Source: JAUPVO01 sp964420875 (GTDB lineage Bacteria > Patescibacteriota > Minisyncoccia > Phycocordibacterales > UBA5272). From it: a stretch of DNA of 7,010 bases. Where the stretch lies: positions 1 to 7,010 of the forward strand of contig CAYQUK010000018.1 of NCBI GenBank assembly GCA_964420875.1, given 5' to 3'. The notes below the pieces were generated by a model that worked only from the letters and a program-made list of their open reading frames with translations, did no database searches and was not told the DNA's origin. The stretch's first letter is position 1; each line of letters opens with the position of its first letter. Both the position numbers and the translations under genes were made by a program. This document shows positions 1 to 5,143 of this stretch, piece after piece.

Positions 1-300
1 AGAGTAAAAATATCCGTAAGGCAATGATCCGAGCAAAATATCTCCTACTTTTTTGCTAGTAATCATTTCAGAAAAAGCACCGACTCTCTTTACTGTCACA
101 TTTAATTTCCCTTCACTTGGTGCACTGGATATACTGTATTCTCTCCCCTTATTTTTATCTAACTCTGGAAAGTAAATTGTGATGATTTGTCCAGACATAT
201 AAGTCTGTACACTATCACCCAAGAATAGAGTCAGAGTAAAAATATCTTCTGTTTCTTTTTTTATATTCACTATTTTGTATTCAATGATATCGTTTTGCAT
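1..300 (-). CDS. Ferredoxin/flavodoxin-NAD(P)H reductase-like flavoprotein, FAD-binding domain (partial, C-terminus off the window)
   Basis: An ATG at 300-298 opens a reading frame of 100 codons without a stop to the window edge, so only the N-terminal half is visible. The protein shows the FAD-binding beta-barrel signature of the ferredoxin-NADP+ reductase superfamily. It has a G-Q-I-I-T-I-Y-F-P strand near residues 37-45, the RxYS flavin-contact motif at R53-E-Y55-S56 followed by ISSAPSE, a VKRVGAFS stretch at 70-77, and GSLPYGYF at 91-98. Family members move electrons between NAD(P)H, flavin and a protein acceptor in the cytoplasm. The expected NAD(P)-binding half lies off the left edge, so cofactor and partner cannot be judged. 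The start lies only two bases after the nrdG stop, which implies co-transcription and probable translational coupling. In that setting it could supply electrons to the NrdG iron-sulfur cluster or to NrdD; this is inference. Alternatives are a dihydroorotate dehydrogenase PyrK-like or hydrogenase-linked subunit, or a phenol-hydroxylase-type reductase. Confidence 0.82.
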   Translation of the reverse strand, partial: MQNDIIEYKIVNIKKETEDIFTLTLFLGDSVQTYMSGQIITIYFPELDKNKGREYSISSAPSEGKLNVTVKRVGAFSEMITSKKVGDILLGSLPYGYFYS

Positions 301-302
301 AT

Positions 303-992
303 TTATCTTATCCCACAAAACTCAACATATTTTTCCAGTCTAGACTTTATATCTATAAATTCATCATCTGTATATGTAGACTTTTTTATAAATTGAGGAC
401 TGAGAACTTTAGTCGGTACAAACTTTTGCAAAAAATATCTCTTTGCACCAGCTATCTCTATACCTATTTGCTCCAAATCTTGAGATGACAACATTGATCT
501 GACTATGGTCGTTCTAAATTCATAATCGACACCACTGTTTTTAATAATCTGAATACTTTTTCGAATAGCATCTACGTCTACTGAACGCCCAACTGATTGC
601 ATGTATTTGATAACTGGTGCCTTTATATCCATGGCGATATAGTCCACAAGCTTTTCATCTATAGCTTTTTGTAAGAACTTTGGATCCACACCATTTGTGT
701 CTAGCTTTATTTGGAAACCTAAAACCTTAACCTTTCTCATAAACTCAATTAACTTTTCACCGTGCATACTCGGCTCACCACCAGTTATAACAATACCGTC
801 CAACATATTCTTTCTCTTTGAAAGAAAATCTAACACTTCTTTTTCATCGATTTTTATTTTACATGTATTATTGACCAATTCTGGATTGTGACAATAAGGA
901 CATCGAAATGGGCAACCTGTGGTGTAAACCATGCATGCGGTCTTGCCAGGATAATCTATCAATGTGAACTTTTCAAAGCCTCCAAAAAACAT
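303..992 (-). CDS. nrdG: Anaerobic ribonucleoside-triphosphate reductase activating protein (radical SAM)
   Basis: This 229-residue protein is the radical-SAM activase that uses a [4Fe-4S] cluster and S-adenosylmethionine to place the glycyl radical on NrdD. The cluster motif is C27-x3-C31-x2-C34, preceded by the F-T-L-I-D-Y-P-G-K segment at 9-17 typical of the longer NrdG/PflA-like subgroup. Further radical-SAM landmarks are GGEP at 71-74 (SAM amino-group contact), LDTNG at 97-101 and YIAMDIKAP at 118-126. Length and motif order match full-length members, with no sign of truncation. The ATG at 992-990 lies one base after the nrdD TAA, and no Shine-Dalgarno sequence precedes it, so translation probably depends on ribosomes finishing nrdD. 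A flavoprotein reductase gene follows two bases after the stop. Because related activases share this fold, sequence alone cannot fully exclude another glycyl-radical target, but adjacency to nrdD makes NrdG the clear reading. Confidence 0.95.
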   Translation of the reverse strand: MFFGGFEKFTLIDYPGKTACMVYTTGCPFRCPYCHNPELVNNTCKIKIDEKEVLDFLSKRKNMLDGIVITGGEPSMHGEKLIEFMRKVKVLGFQIKLDTNGVDPKFLQKAIDEKLVDYIAMDIKAPVIKYMQSVGRSVDVDAIRKSIQIIKNSGVDYEFRTTIVRSMLSSQDLEQIGIEIAGAKRYFLQKFVPTKVLSPQFIKKSTYTDDEFIDIKSRLEKYVEFCGIR

Positions 993-993
993 A

Positions 994-3192
994 TTATGAG
1001 ACTATTTGTGGAACATTGAATACTTCCAAACTATTTGGAGCAGTTTCTGGTGAGTACATTTCCCTGATATCGTATTCAGCTTGTTTACCTTCATTCCATT
1101 GGCTGACTGGGCGCAAATATCCGACGATACGCGAATAAACCTCACAAACGGCATGGCAAGAGTTGCATTTAAAATGCTCACCGGCTATATATCCATGCTC
1201 TCTACATACACTAAATGTCGGAGTAATAGTAAAATATGGCAACTTATAATTTTCACATATTTTCTTTACCAGATTTGGTACTGACTGATAATCAGCCAGC
1301 CTCTCTCCTAGAAATAGATGTATCACTGTACCCCCTGTGTATTTTGTTTGCAGACTATCCTGTATGTCGAGTGTCTCGACTATGTCATTTGTATAGTTGA
1401 CTGGTAGATGCGATGAGTTGGTATAGAATGGCTTTGCTCCTTTTTTATAAACATCCTCATTGGCAACCAATATCTCTGGGTACATTTTCTTATCGCGCAG
1501 AGCAAGGCGGAAAGATGTACCTTCAGCTGGTGTGGCCTCCAGATTATAAAGATTACCAGTCTCTTTTTGATACCCTATTAGTCTGTTACGCATATGATCC
1601 AGGACTTCTGCGGCAAACTTTCTCCCTTCTTCTGTACCTATGCTTTGACCAAAAAGATTAAGAGTAACCTCATTCATACCTATTAACCCTATCGTTGAAA
1701 AATGATTTTTCCAGTACTGACCAAAACCATTTTTAATATTTCTCAAATAAAACTTTGTGTATGGATAAAGATTTGCATCTGTTAATTTTTCAAGAAGTTT
1801 TCTTTTTATCTCTAGGCTTTCCTTTGCTATATCCATCTGGGCATCAAGCTTTAAAAAGAATTCTTTTTTTGCCTCGTCCAAAGAATTTTTGTTTTTTGTT
1901 TTAGCTATGTATGCGATACGAGGGAGATTGACAGTCACCACACCGACGGAACCAGTTAATGCATTAGCGCCAAACAGTCCACCTCCACGTCTGTCTAATT
2001 CCTCCAAATCAAGACGCAATCTGCAACACATAGAGCGAGTATCTTCTGGCTTCATATCTGAAGTCACAAAGTTACTAAAATATGGTATGCCATATTTTGC
2101 TGTTATCTCCCATAGTCCTTTTAATTTTGGATTAGTCCAATCAAACTCTTTTGTTATATTAACTGTAGGTATTGGAAATGAGAACACGCGCCCTGCCGAG
2201 TCCCCCTCCATCATGACTTCAAAAAAGGCCTCGTTGAACATATCCATCTCTGTTTGAAACTCACCATATAACTCCTTTTGCTGCTTGCCACCTATTACAA
2301 CCGGCATATCTTTAAAATTAACAGATGGATTGAGATCTAATGTTATATTTGAAAAAGGTGTCTGAAAACCAACACGAGTAGGCACATTCATATTAAATAC
2401 AAACTCTTGCAGAGCCTGCTTTACTTCTTTTTGAGTCAAATTATCATAACGAATAAATGGTGACAATAATGTATCAAAGTTTGAAAAAGCTATCGCACCT
2501 GCTGCTTCACCTTGGAGGGTGTACATAAAATTCACCACTTGACCAAGAGCTGTACGAAAATGTTTAGCTGGTGCTGACTCTATTTTATCACTCACGCCTT
2601 TAAACCCCGTAATCAATAAATCCATCAAATCCCAACCAACGCAATATATAGAAAGCGTCCCAAGGTCGTGTATATGTATGTCTCCATTTTCATATGCGCT
2701 GCGTATCTCTTGTGGATATATTTTGTTGAGCCAATAAGTTTTACTGACTTCTGAAAAAATATAATTATTCAGTCCTTGTAGCGAGTAGCCCATATTACTG
2801 TTTTCTTTTACCTGCCAATCTAACTTATCTAGATAGTTATCAACGAGTCCGAGAGACGACATTGTAGCAAAGCTTCTCATTTCTGCGTGTTGTTCACGAT
2901 ACAATATATACGCCTTTGCTGTCACCTTGAAACGTGAAGTCATGAGTATGTGCTCTACAGCATCCTGAACTTGCTCTATCTGAACGACATCATCATGTAC
3001 CACACCATTTAAATAGTTGATAACTTTTTCTGTTAATTCTCTGGCAATATTTTCATCAAACTCTTTTGTTGCACGCCCTGCTTTTGTAACGGCTCGCACT
3101 ATTTTTTCCTTATCAAATACAGTCTGTGTCCTGTCGCGTTTAATTATTTTTGTAAAATTAGGAATGATATTCACAGGTGTTAATGTTTTCAT
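994..3192 (-). CDS. nrdD: Anaerobic (class III) ribonucleoside-triphosphate reductase
   Basis: This 732-residue glycyl-radical enzyme reduces ribonucleoside triphosphates to deoxyribonucleotides without oxygen. An N-terminal ATP-cone (about 16-105, starting I-K-R-D and ending with the Y-I-L-Y-R-E helix) should give allosteric activity control. The catalytic barrel contains HIHDLGTLSIYC (C184, first active-site cysteine), the C389-C390 pair in S-M-C-C-R-L that should hold the thiyl-radical cysteine, FGANALTGSVGVVTVNLPR at 407-425 and TPAEGTSFRLA at 554-564. The C-terminus has a metal-site-like C663-x2-H666...C676-x2-C679 with a further C683, then R688-I-V-G691-Y-L-R-P. G691 is the expected glycyl-radical residue. 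The length is normal for a cone-containing NrdD. The start at 3192 directly precedes a sensible N-terminus, and the 61-base gap upstream holds a TATAAT box. It heads the nrdD-nrdG-flavoprotein operon. The active-site sequence resembles Thermotoga-type rather than enterobacterial formate-type enzymes; I judge this from memory, not alignment. Confidence 0.97.
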   Translation of the reverse strand: MKTLTPVNIIPNFTKIIKRDRTQTVFDKEKIVRAVTKAGRATKEFDENIARELTEKVINYLNGVVHDDVVQIEQVQDAVEHILMTSRFKVTAKAYILYREQHAEMRSFATMSSLGLVDNYLDKLDWQVKENSNMGYSLQGLNNYIFSEVSKTYWLNKIYPQEIRSAYENGDIHIHDLGTLSIYCVGWDLMDLLITGFKGVSDKIESAPAKHFRTALGQVVNFMYTLQGEAAGAIAFSNFDTLLSPFIRYDNLTQKEVKQALQEFVFNMNVPTRVGFQTPFSNITLDLNPSVNFKDMPVVIGGKQQKELYGEFQTEMDMFNEAFFEVMMEGDSAGRVFSFPIPTVNITKEFDWTNPKLKGLWEITAKYGIPYFSNFVTSDMKPEDTRSMCCRLRLDLEELDRRGGGLFGANALTGSVGVVTVNLPRIAYIAKTKNKNSLDEAKKEFFLKLDAQMDIAKESLEIKRKLLEKLTDANLYPYTKFYLRNIKNGFGQYWKNHFSTIGLIGMNEVTLNLFGQSIGTEEGRKFAAEVLDHMRNRLIGYQKETGNLYNLEATPAEGTSFRLALRDKKMYPEILVANEDVYKKGAKPFYTNSSHLPVNYTNDIVETLDIQDSLQTKYTGGTVIHLFLGERLADYQSVPNLVKKICENYKLPYFTITPTFSVCREHGYIAGEHFKCNSCHAVCEVYSRIVGYLRPVSQWNEGKQAEYDIREMYSPETAPNSLEVFNVPQIVS

Positions 3193-3214
3193 TTTTTATT
3201 TGTGTTATATTGAT

Positions 3215-3228
3215 AAGTATCTATACTT
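3215..3228. promoter_or_regulatory. Palindrome 1, candidate operator at the nrdD transcription start
   Basis: AAGTAT-CT-ATACTT is a perfect 6-bp inverted repeat with a 2-bp centre. It covers the position expected for the nrdD transcription start (about 3225). It also lies within the spacer between the proposed -35 and -10 of the divergent arsR promoter. A protein bound here could therefore block both promoters. ArsR-family regulators usually bind such short AT-rich palindromes. Assigning it to the adjacent ArsR protein is inference. Confidence 0.5.
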
Positions 3229-3231
3229 TTT

Positions 3232-3237
3232 ATTATA
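3232..3237 (-). promoter_or_regulatory. nrdD promoter, -10 element
   Basis: The minus strand reads TATAAT here, a perfect -10 hexamer, about 40 bases upstream of the nrdD ATG. It predicts a start of transcription near 3225 and a leader of about 33 bases without a Shine-Dalgarno sequence. A -35 is weak: TATTCA at 3260-3255 gives a 17-bp spacer, and it would lie inside the arsR coding start. The box overlaps the arsR -10 because ATTATAAT (3232-3239) is self-complementary. Confidence 0.6.
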
Positions 3238-3239
3238 AT

Positions 3240-3255
3240 ATAGATGACCATCTAT
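3240..3255. promoter_or_regulatory. Palindrome 2, candidate operator at the arsR start
   Basis: ATAGATG-AC-CATCTAT is a perfect 7-bp inverted repeat with a 2-bp centre. It covers the predicted arsR transcription start and the first two bases of its ATG, and lies in the spacer region of the nrdD promoter. It shares the ATCTAT core with palindrome 1 (3219-3224 and 3250-3255). The two palindrome centres are 26 bp apart, about 2.5 helical turns, on either side of the shared -10. An autoregulatory operator is the likely role (inference). Confidence 0.55.
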
Positions 3256-3619
3256 GAATAGAAAACACCTGGGGATAAATCAAAAAAGTGCTGCAAAGTC
3301 TGAAAAAGAAAAGACTTACCCTGTACCAGAATGGGTTCCAAATGACGTCTCTACAGAAAAAGAGCTCTGTCCAGACTGCTTTAAGGTCGTTGGTGAACGC
3401 AGTAGATACAATCTGGTTTGTATGTTAGGACAAACAAAGGGCGGCATGACTGTTGGCGAATTAACAGAAAAAATGAATCTCCAGCAACCTACCGTCACCC
3501 ATCATTTACAAGTTCTACAATCAGTAAATGCTGTCGAGAGTGAATCTATCGGGAGAAATCGCATATACAAACTCAATCGCGATGCTCACTGTTTCGAGGA
3601 CTGCAAAATACCTTATTAA
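3254..3619 (+). CDS. ArsR-family winged-helix transcriptional regulator
   Basis: This 121-residue protein has a winged-helix fold of ArsR/SmtB type at about 45-110. V46-G-E-R-S-R-Y-N-L begins the first helix, followed by M65-T-V-G-E-L-T-E-K-M and the recognition helix QQPTVTHHLQVLQ (77-89). The wing is ESIGRNRIYKL (97-107). The family binds operator DNA as a dimer and usually releases it when metal, thiol modification or another ligand binds. Two cysteine clusters flank the fold: C39-P-D-C42 just before it, and H112-C113-x3-C117 at the C-terminus, with C56 inside. They could bind zinc or another metal, or sense redox state, but which is unknown. The first 30 residues are basic and look disordered. 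The gene is divergent from nrdD across a 61-base gap with two palindromes, so control of the nrdD operon and of itself is a reasonable inference. The ATG at 3254 is the only good start, since the next in-frame methionine lies inside the fold. Confidence 0.85.
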   Translation: MNRKHLGINQKSAAKSEKEKTYPVPEWVPNDVSTEKELCPDCFKVVGERSRYNLVCMLGQTKGGMTVGELTEKMNLQQPTVTHHLQVLQSVNAVESESIGRNRIYKLNRDAHCFEDCKIPY

Positions 3620-3628
3620 ATACAAACG

Positions 3629-3637
3629 TGCTACACT
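3629..3637 (+). promoter_or_regulatory. Extended -10 promoter upstream of the small ORF
   Basis: TGCTACACT is an extended -10 (TG-n-TATAAT with two mismatches in the hexamer), predicting transcription from about 3644. No convincing -35 is seen, which is acceptable for extended -10 promoters. It lies 10 bases after the arsR stop and 31 bases before the ATG at 3668, with a Shine-Dalgarno-like AAAGGA at 3656-3661 between. Confidence 0.4.
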
Positions 3638-3667
3638 TTTAACAGCAACTCGATGAAAGGATGCTCC

Positions 3668-3925
3668 ATGTTAGACCACTGCGTCCCTAACCAGAAACAG
3701 CTTGAGCGTGTCGCAAAAATGCACCCAAAGGCTATACATATTGTTGCAATCTGCAGCAAGGACAAAATCCGCTGGGTAGTGTGTGTTAGCGAAAGAGCGG
3801 CCAGCGAACTAGTCAGTGCCAACTGCCAGAGTGCATTTCAATACAACCTCGCTCGGATACGCGAGAACAAAAATACCAAACGTAAGAATACGTTTGGTAT
3901 TTTAAATCTACAGCTTTGCCTTTAA
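3668..3925 (+). CDS. Hypothetical small cysteine-containing protein (doubtful)
   Basis: I do not recognise this 85-residue product. The ATG at 3668 is preferred over the in-frame ATG at 3653 because AAAGGA (3656-3661) lies six bases upstream of it, one of the few Shine-Dalgarno-like sites in the window. The middle part reads like a folded protein: a hydrophobic I-H-I-V-A-I-C segment, then I-R-W-V-V-C-V, then an S-E-R-A-A-S-E-L-V helix. There are five cysteines (residues 5, 29, 39, 53 and 84). No signal peptide or membrane span is evident. Codons ending in G or C are commoner than in the neighbouring genes. The oddity is that the frame runs straight through a strong hairpin terminator (3870-3903) and ends inside the 3' end of the convergent PAS gene. 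Either the true product ends differently, or the locus makes a small RNA, or the ORF is chance. It may share the arsR transcript. Confidence 0.4.
   Translation: MLDHCVPNQKQLERVAKMHPKAIHIVAICSKDKIRWVVCVSERAASELVSANCQSAFQYNLARIRENKNTKRKNTFGILNLQLCL
3870..3903. terminator. Bidirectional intrinsic terminator (PAS gene and arsR/small-ORF transcript)
   Basis: The arms at 3870-3884 and 3889-3903 pair perfectly over 15 bp around an AGAA tetraloop. On the minus strand the stem ends in a run of five Ts, four bases after the PAS gene stop (3908), so it is a good terminator for that gene. On the plus strand the tail is shorter (four Ts, then AAAT), but it should also stop the convergent transcript. Confidence 0.85.
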
Positions 3926-4492
3926 AATCTTTAACTCTTTTTCTAGATCAGCTATATGTGAGTGCAACTTCTTTGTTTCAGTGCTGAGCTTAACTTCCAA
4001 CCCCCCTGTAGCACTCGCAAAAGTCTTGGCAATATACATTATCTCGGTGATGTCCTCCATTGCGAGCAGTATTATAGATGGGAACTGATCAGATATTGCG
4101 TCCTCCTCAAAATATATCTCGCGAGCGTTCAATATCATCACCTTTGGACCAATGAATGGGAACTCGTGAGACACTTCAAACCCCTTGAAGAATGAATGTG
4201 ATGGCAATATCTCCTCGAGTAGCTTTTTGAGTGCGGGAATATTCCATTCTCCGTTACCTAGATCATAGACCATTTTCTTTTCAGTATTTTTTGGTTCCAC
4301 CTGAAAGGTTTTATAAAAAGACTCATTAGCAGCCATAACGCGTAAATCCTTGTCTAATATCAACACCGGTTCACGAACAATATCTACCACTGTTTTAACG
4401 TACGTCCAACTTTGAGACCATAAACGAGCAGCTATCTCCTCTTCTGATAATTTGATTATCTCTTCTTTTAAATTCTTGTTTTTTGTTGCCAT
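3908..4492 (-). CDS. PAS-domain protein with C-terminal coiled coil
   Basis: This 194-residue protein has one PAS domain at about 33-150 and no kinase, cyclase or DNA-binding output. Its features are EPVLILDKDLRVMAANESFYKTF at 41-63 (the first 20: EPVLILDKDLRVMAANESFY), the DLGNGEWNIPALKKLLEEIL stretch at 77-96, LNARE at 121-125 and ILLAMEDITE at 141-150. These match the PAS type often found in chemotaxis CheB/CheR fusions and sensor kinases. PAS domains bind small ligands or cofactors such as haem or flavin, or mediate protein contacts; no cofactor can be read here. A charged heptad-like tail (about 170-194) suggests a dimerising coiled coil. There is no signal peptide or membrane segment, so it should be cytoplasmic. 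The ATG at 4492 is chosen because a longer in-frame start at 4639 would overlap the divergent sigma gene and adds 49 atypical residues. Its divergence from a sigma-factor gene suggests a partner role, perhaps regulating that sigma factor (inference). Confidence 0.8.
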   Translation of the reverse strand: MATKNKNLKEEIIKLSEEEIAARLWSQSWTYVKTVVDIVREPVLILDKDLRVMAANESFYKTFQVEPKNTEKKMVYDLGNGEWNIPALKKLLEEILPSHSFFKGFEVSHEFPFIGPKVMILNAREIYFEEDAISDQFPSIILLAMEDITEIMYIAKTFASATGGLEVKLSTETKKLHSHIADLEKELKILKAKL

Positions 4493-4522
4493 ATAAATAT
4501 ATGTCGTGCGAAACAAAGAAAT

Positions 4523-4571
4523 ATTACAAACAATGCTAGTATGAGCTTGTAATCTGACTGTAATCTGTAAT
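4523..4571. repeat. Cluster of TGTAAT/ATTACA repeats in the PAS-sigma control region
   Basis: TGTAATCTG occurs at 4548-4556 and again at 4559-4567, an 11-bp period or about one helical turn. A third TGTAAT follows at 4566-4571. The inverse, ATTACAA at 4523-4529, forms a 7-bp inverted repeat with TTGTAAT at 4547-4553 (17-base gap). Repeats on one face of the helix between divergent genes are typical of regulator sites, but no regulator is identified. Confidence 0.5.
4534..4542 (+). promoter_or_regulatory. Candidate extended -10 promoter for the sigma factor gene
   Basis: TGCTAGTAT fits an extended -10 (TG-n-TATAAT with two hexamer mismatches). Transcription would begin near 4549, so the TGTAATCTG repeats would lie at the start and in the leader, and the leader would be about 44 bases. 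No -35 is convincing. For the opposite PAS gene the best -10 is TAATAT on the minus strand at 4526-4521, also weak. Confidence 0.35.
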
Positions 4572-4592
4572 AGCCTGTTACGTCTATATATT

Positions 4593-5108
4593 ATGATTAC
4601 ACCCGAAGAACAACAGAAACAGAGGGAAATACTAGACACTGCCCATCACGACTTTGAAAAAGGCCTCAATAGGCATGCATTCTTCAAAGTAAGCAATCAT
4701 GCGACTGGTGAAGACCTAGTACAAGAGACATTTATGAAAACTTGGGTGTATCTAGCCAAGGGCGGCAAAGTACACATAATGAAAGCCTTTTTGTATCATA
4801 TACTCAACAACCTAATAATAGATGAATACAGGAAACACAAAACGACCTCACTCGATGCACTCATCGAAAAAGGATTTGATCCAAAAGAAAGTGAGTCTGA
4901 TAAATTATTAGGCATAATGGATGGCAAAAGTGCATTACTACTGATAGCGAGATTGCCAGAAAAGTACCAAAAGGTGTTGCGCATGAGATATGTACAAGAT
5001 CTATCTCTCGAAGAGATGTCTATTATAACAGGACAATCTAAAAAGACCTTATCGGTACAAGTTTTCCGTGGTGTGGAAAAATTAAGGGCTTTGTATAAAG
5101 AAATCTAA
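4593..5108 (+). CDS. Small RNA polymerase sigma-70 family (ECF-like) factor
   Basis: This 171-residue protein has the two-domain layout of ECF sigma factors, which direct RNA polymerase to a dedicated promoter set. Region 2 spans about 17-85, with E40-D-L-V-Q-E-T-F-M-K-T-W (2.2, core binding) and L71-N-N-L-I-I-D-E-Y-R-K (2.3-2.4, -10 recognition). Region 4 spans about 113-170, with ARLPEKYQKVLRMRYVQDLS at 119-138 and the helix-turn-helix LEEMSIITGQSKKTLSVQVF at 139-158 for the -35. No region 1 or 3 is present. The linker (about 86-112) is acidic and probably flexible. The ATG at 4593 is a few bases after an AT-rich TATATT and has no Shine-Dalgarno sequence. No anti-sigma gene with a membrane span follows; the divergent PAS gene is the only candidate partner in view. 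The stop codon at 5106-5108 lies within the arm of the shared terminator hairpin. Confidence 0.88.
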   Translation: MITPEEQQKQREILDTAHHDFEKGLNRHAFFKVSNHATGEDLVQETFMKTWVYLAKGGKVHIMKAFLYHILNNLIIDEYRKHKTTSLDALIEKGFDPKESESDKLLGIMDGKSALLLIARLPEKYQKVLRMRYVQDLSLEEMSIITGQSKKTLSVQVFRGVEKLRALYKEI

Positions 5109-5143
5109 AAAGCACCCGCGAAGCGGGTGCTTTTTAGATTTCT
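5099..5143. terminator. Bidirectional intrinsic terminator between the sigma gene and typA
   Basis: The arms at 5099-5119 and 5123-5143 are a perfect 21-bp inverted repeat closed by a GAA loop (the GCGAAGC apex is an unusually stable mini-hairpin in DNA). The GC-rich core AGCACCCGC is followed by a T-run on both strands, so it works in either direction. The sigma stop codon lies within the left arm and two bases of the typA stop (5142-5144) within the right arm. Confidence 0.93.

Larger units (their letters stand above)
3210..3239 (+). promoter_or_regulatory. arsR promoter (TTGATA / TATAAT, 18-bp spacer)
   Basis: TTGATA at 3210-3215 matches the -35 consensus at five of six positions and TATAAT at 3234-3239 is a perfect -10, with 18 bases between them. 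Transcription would start near 3246, leaving a leader of only about 8 bases before the ATG at 3254, so the message would be nearly leaderless. The -10 is shared in overlap with the divergent nrdD promoter, so polymerase can probably occupy only one at a time. Confidence 0.62.

Noticed and set aside
1..246. 14-base direct repeat AGAGTAAAAATATC at 1-14 and 233-246
   Set aside because: Both copies are inside the flavoprotein coding sequence in different frames and are AT-rich, so chance is the simplest explanation.
1889..2257. 122-codon open frame on the plus strand opposite nrdD
   Set aside because: It is antisense to conserved NrdD active-site coding sequence, without a start context or recognisable motif.
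3631..3822. 63-codon minus-strand open frame opposite the small ORF
   Set aside because: No start context or promoter, and it would lie just beyond the terminator of the PAS gene on the same strand; it looks like a shadow frame.
3640..3905. A known structured RNA (tmRNA, SRP RNA, RNase P RNA or 6S RNA) in the arsR-PAS interval
   Set aside because: None of the signature sequences of these RNAs is visible; only the terminator hairpin and a small 5-bp hairpin are seen.
4493..4639. Upstream in-frame start extending the PAS protein by 49 residues
   Set aside because: It would overlap the first 47 bases of the divergent sigma gene and cover the shared control region; the added residues do not resemble a PAS-protein N-terminus.
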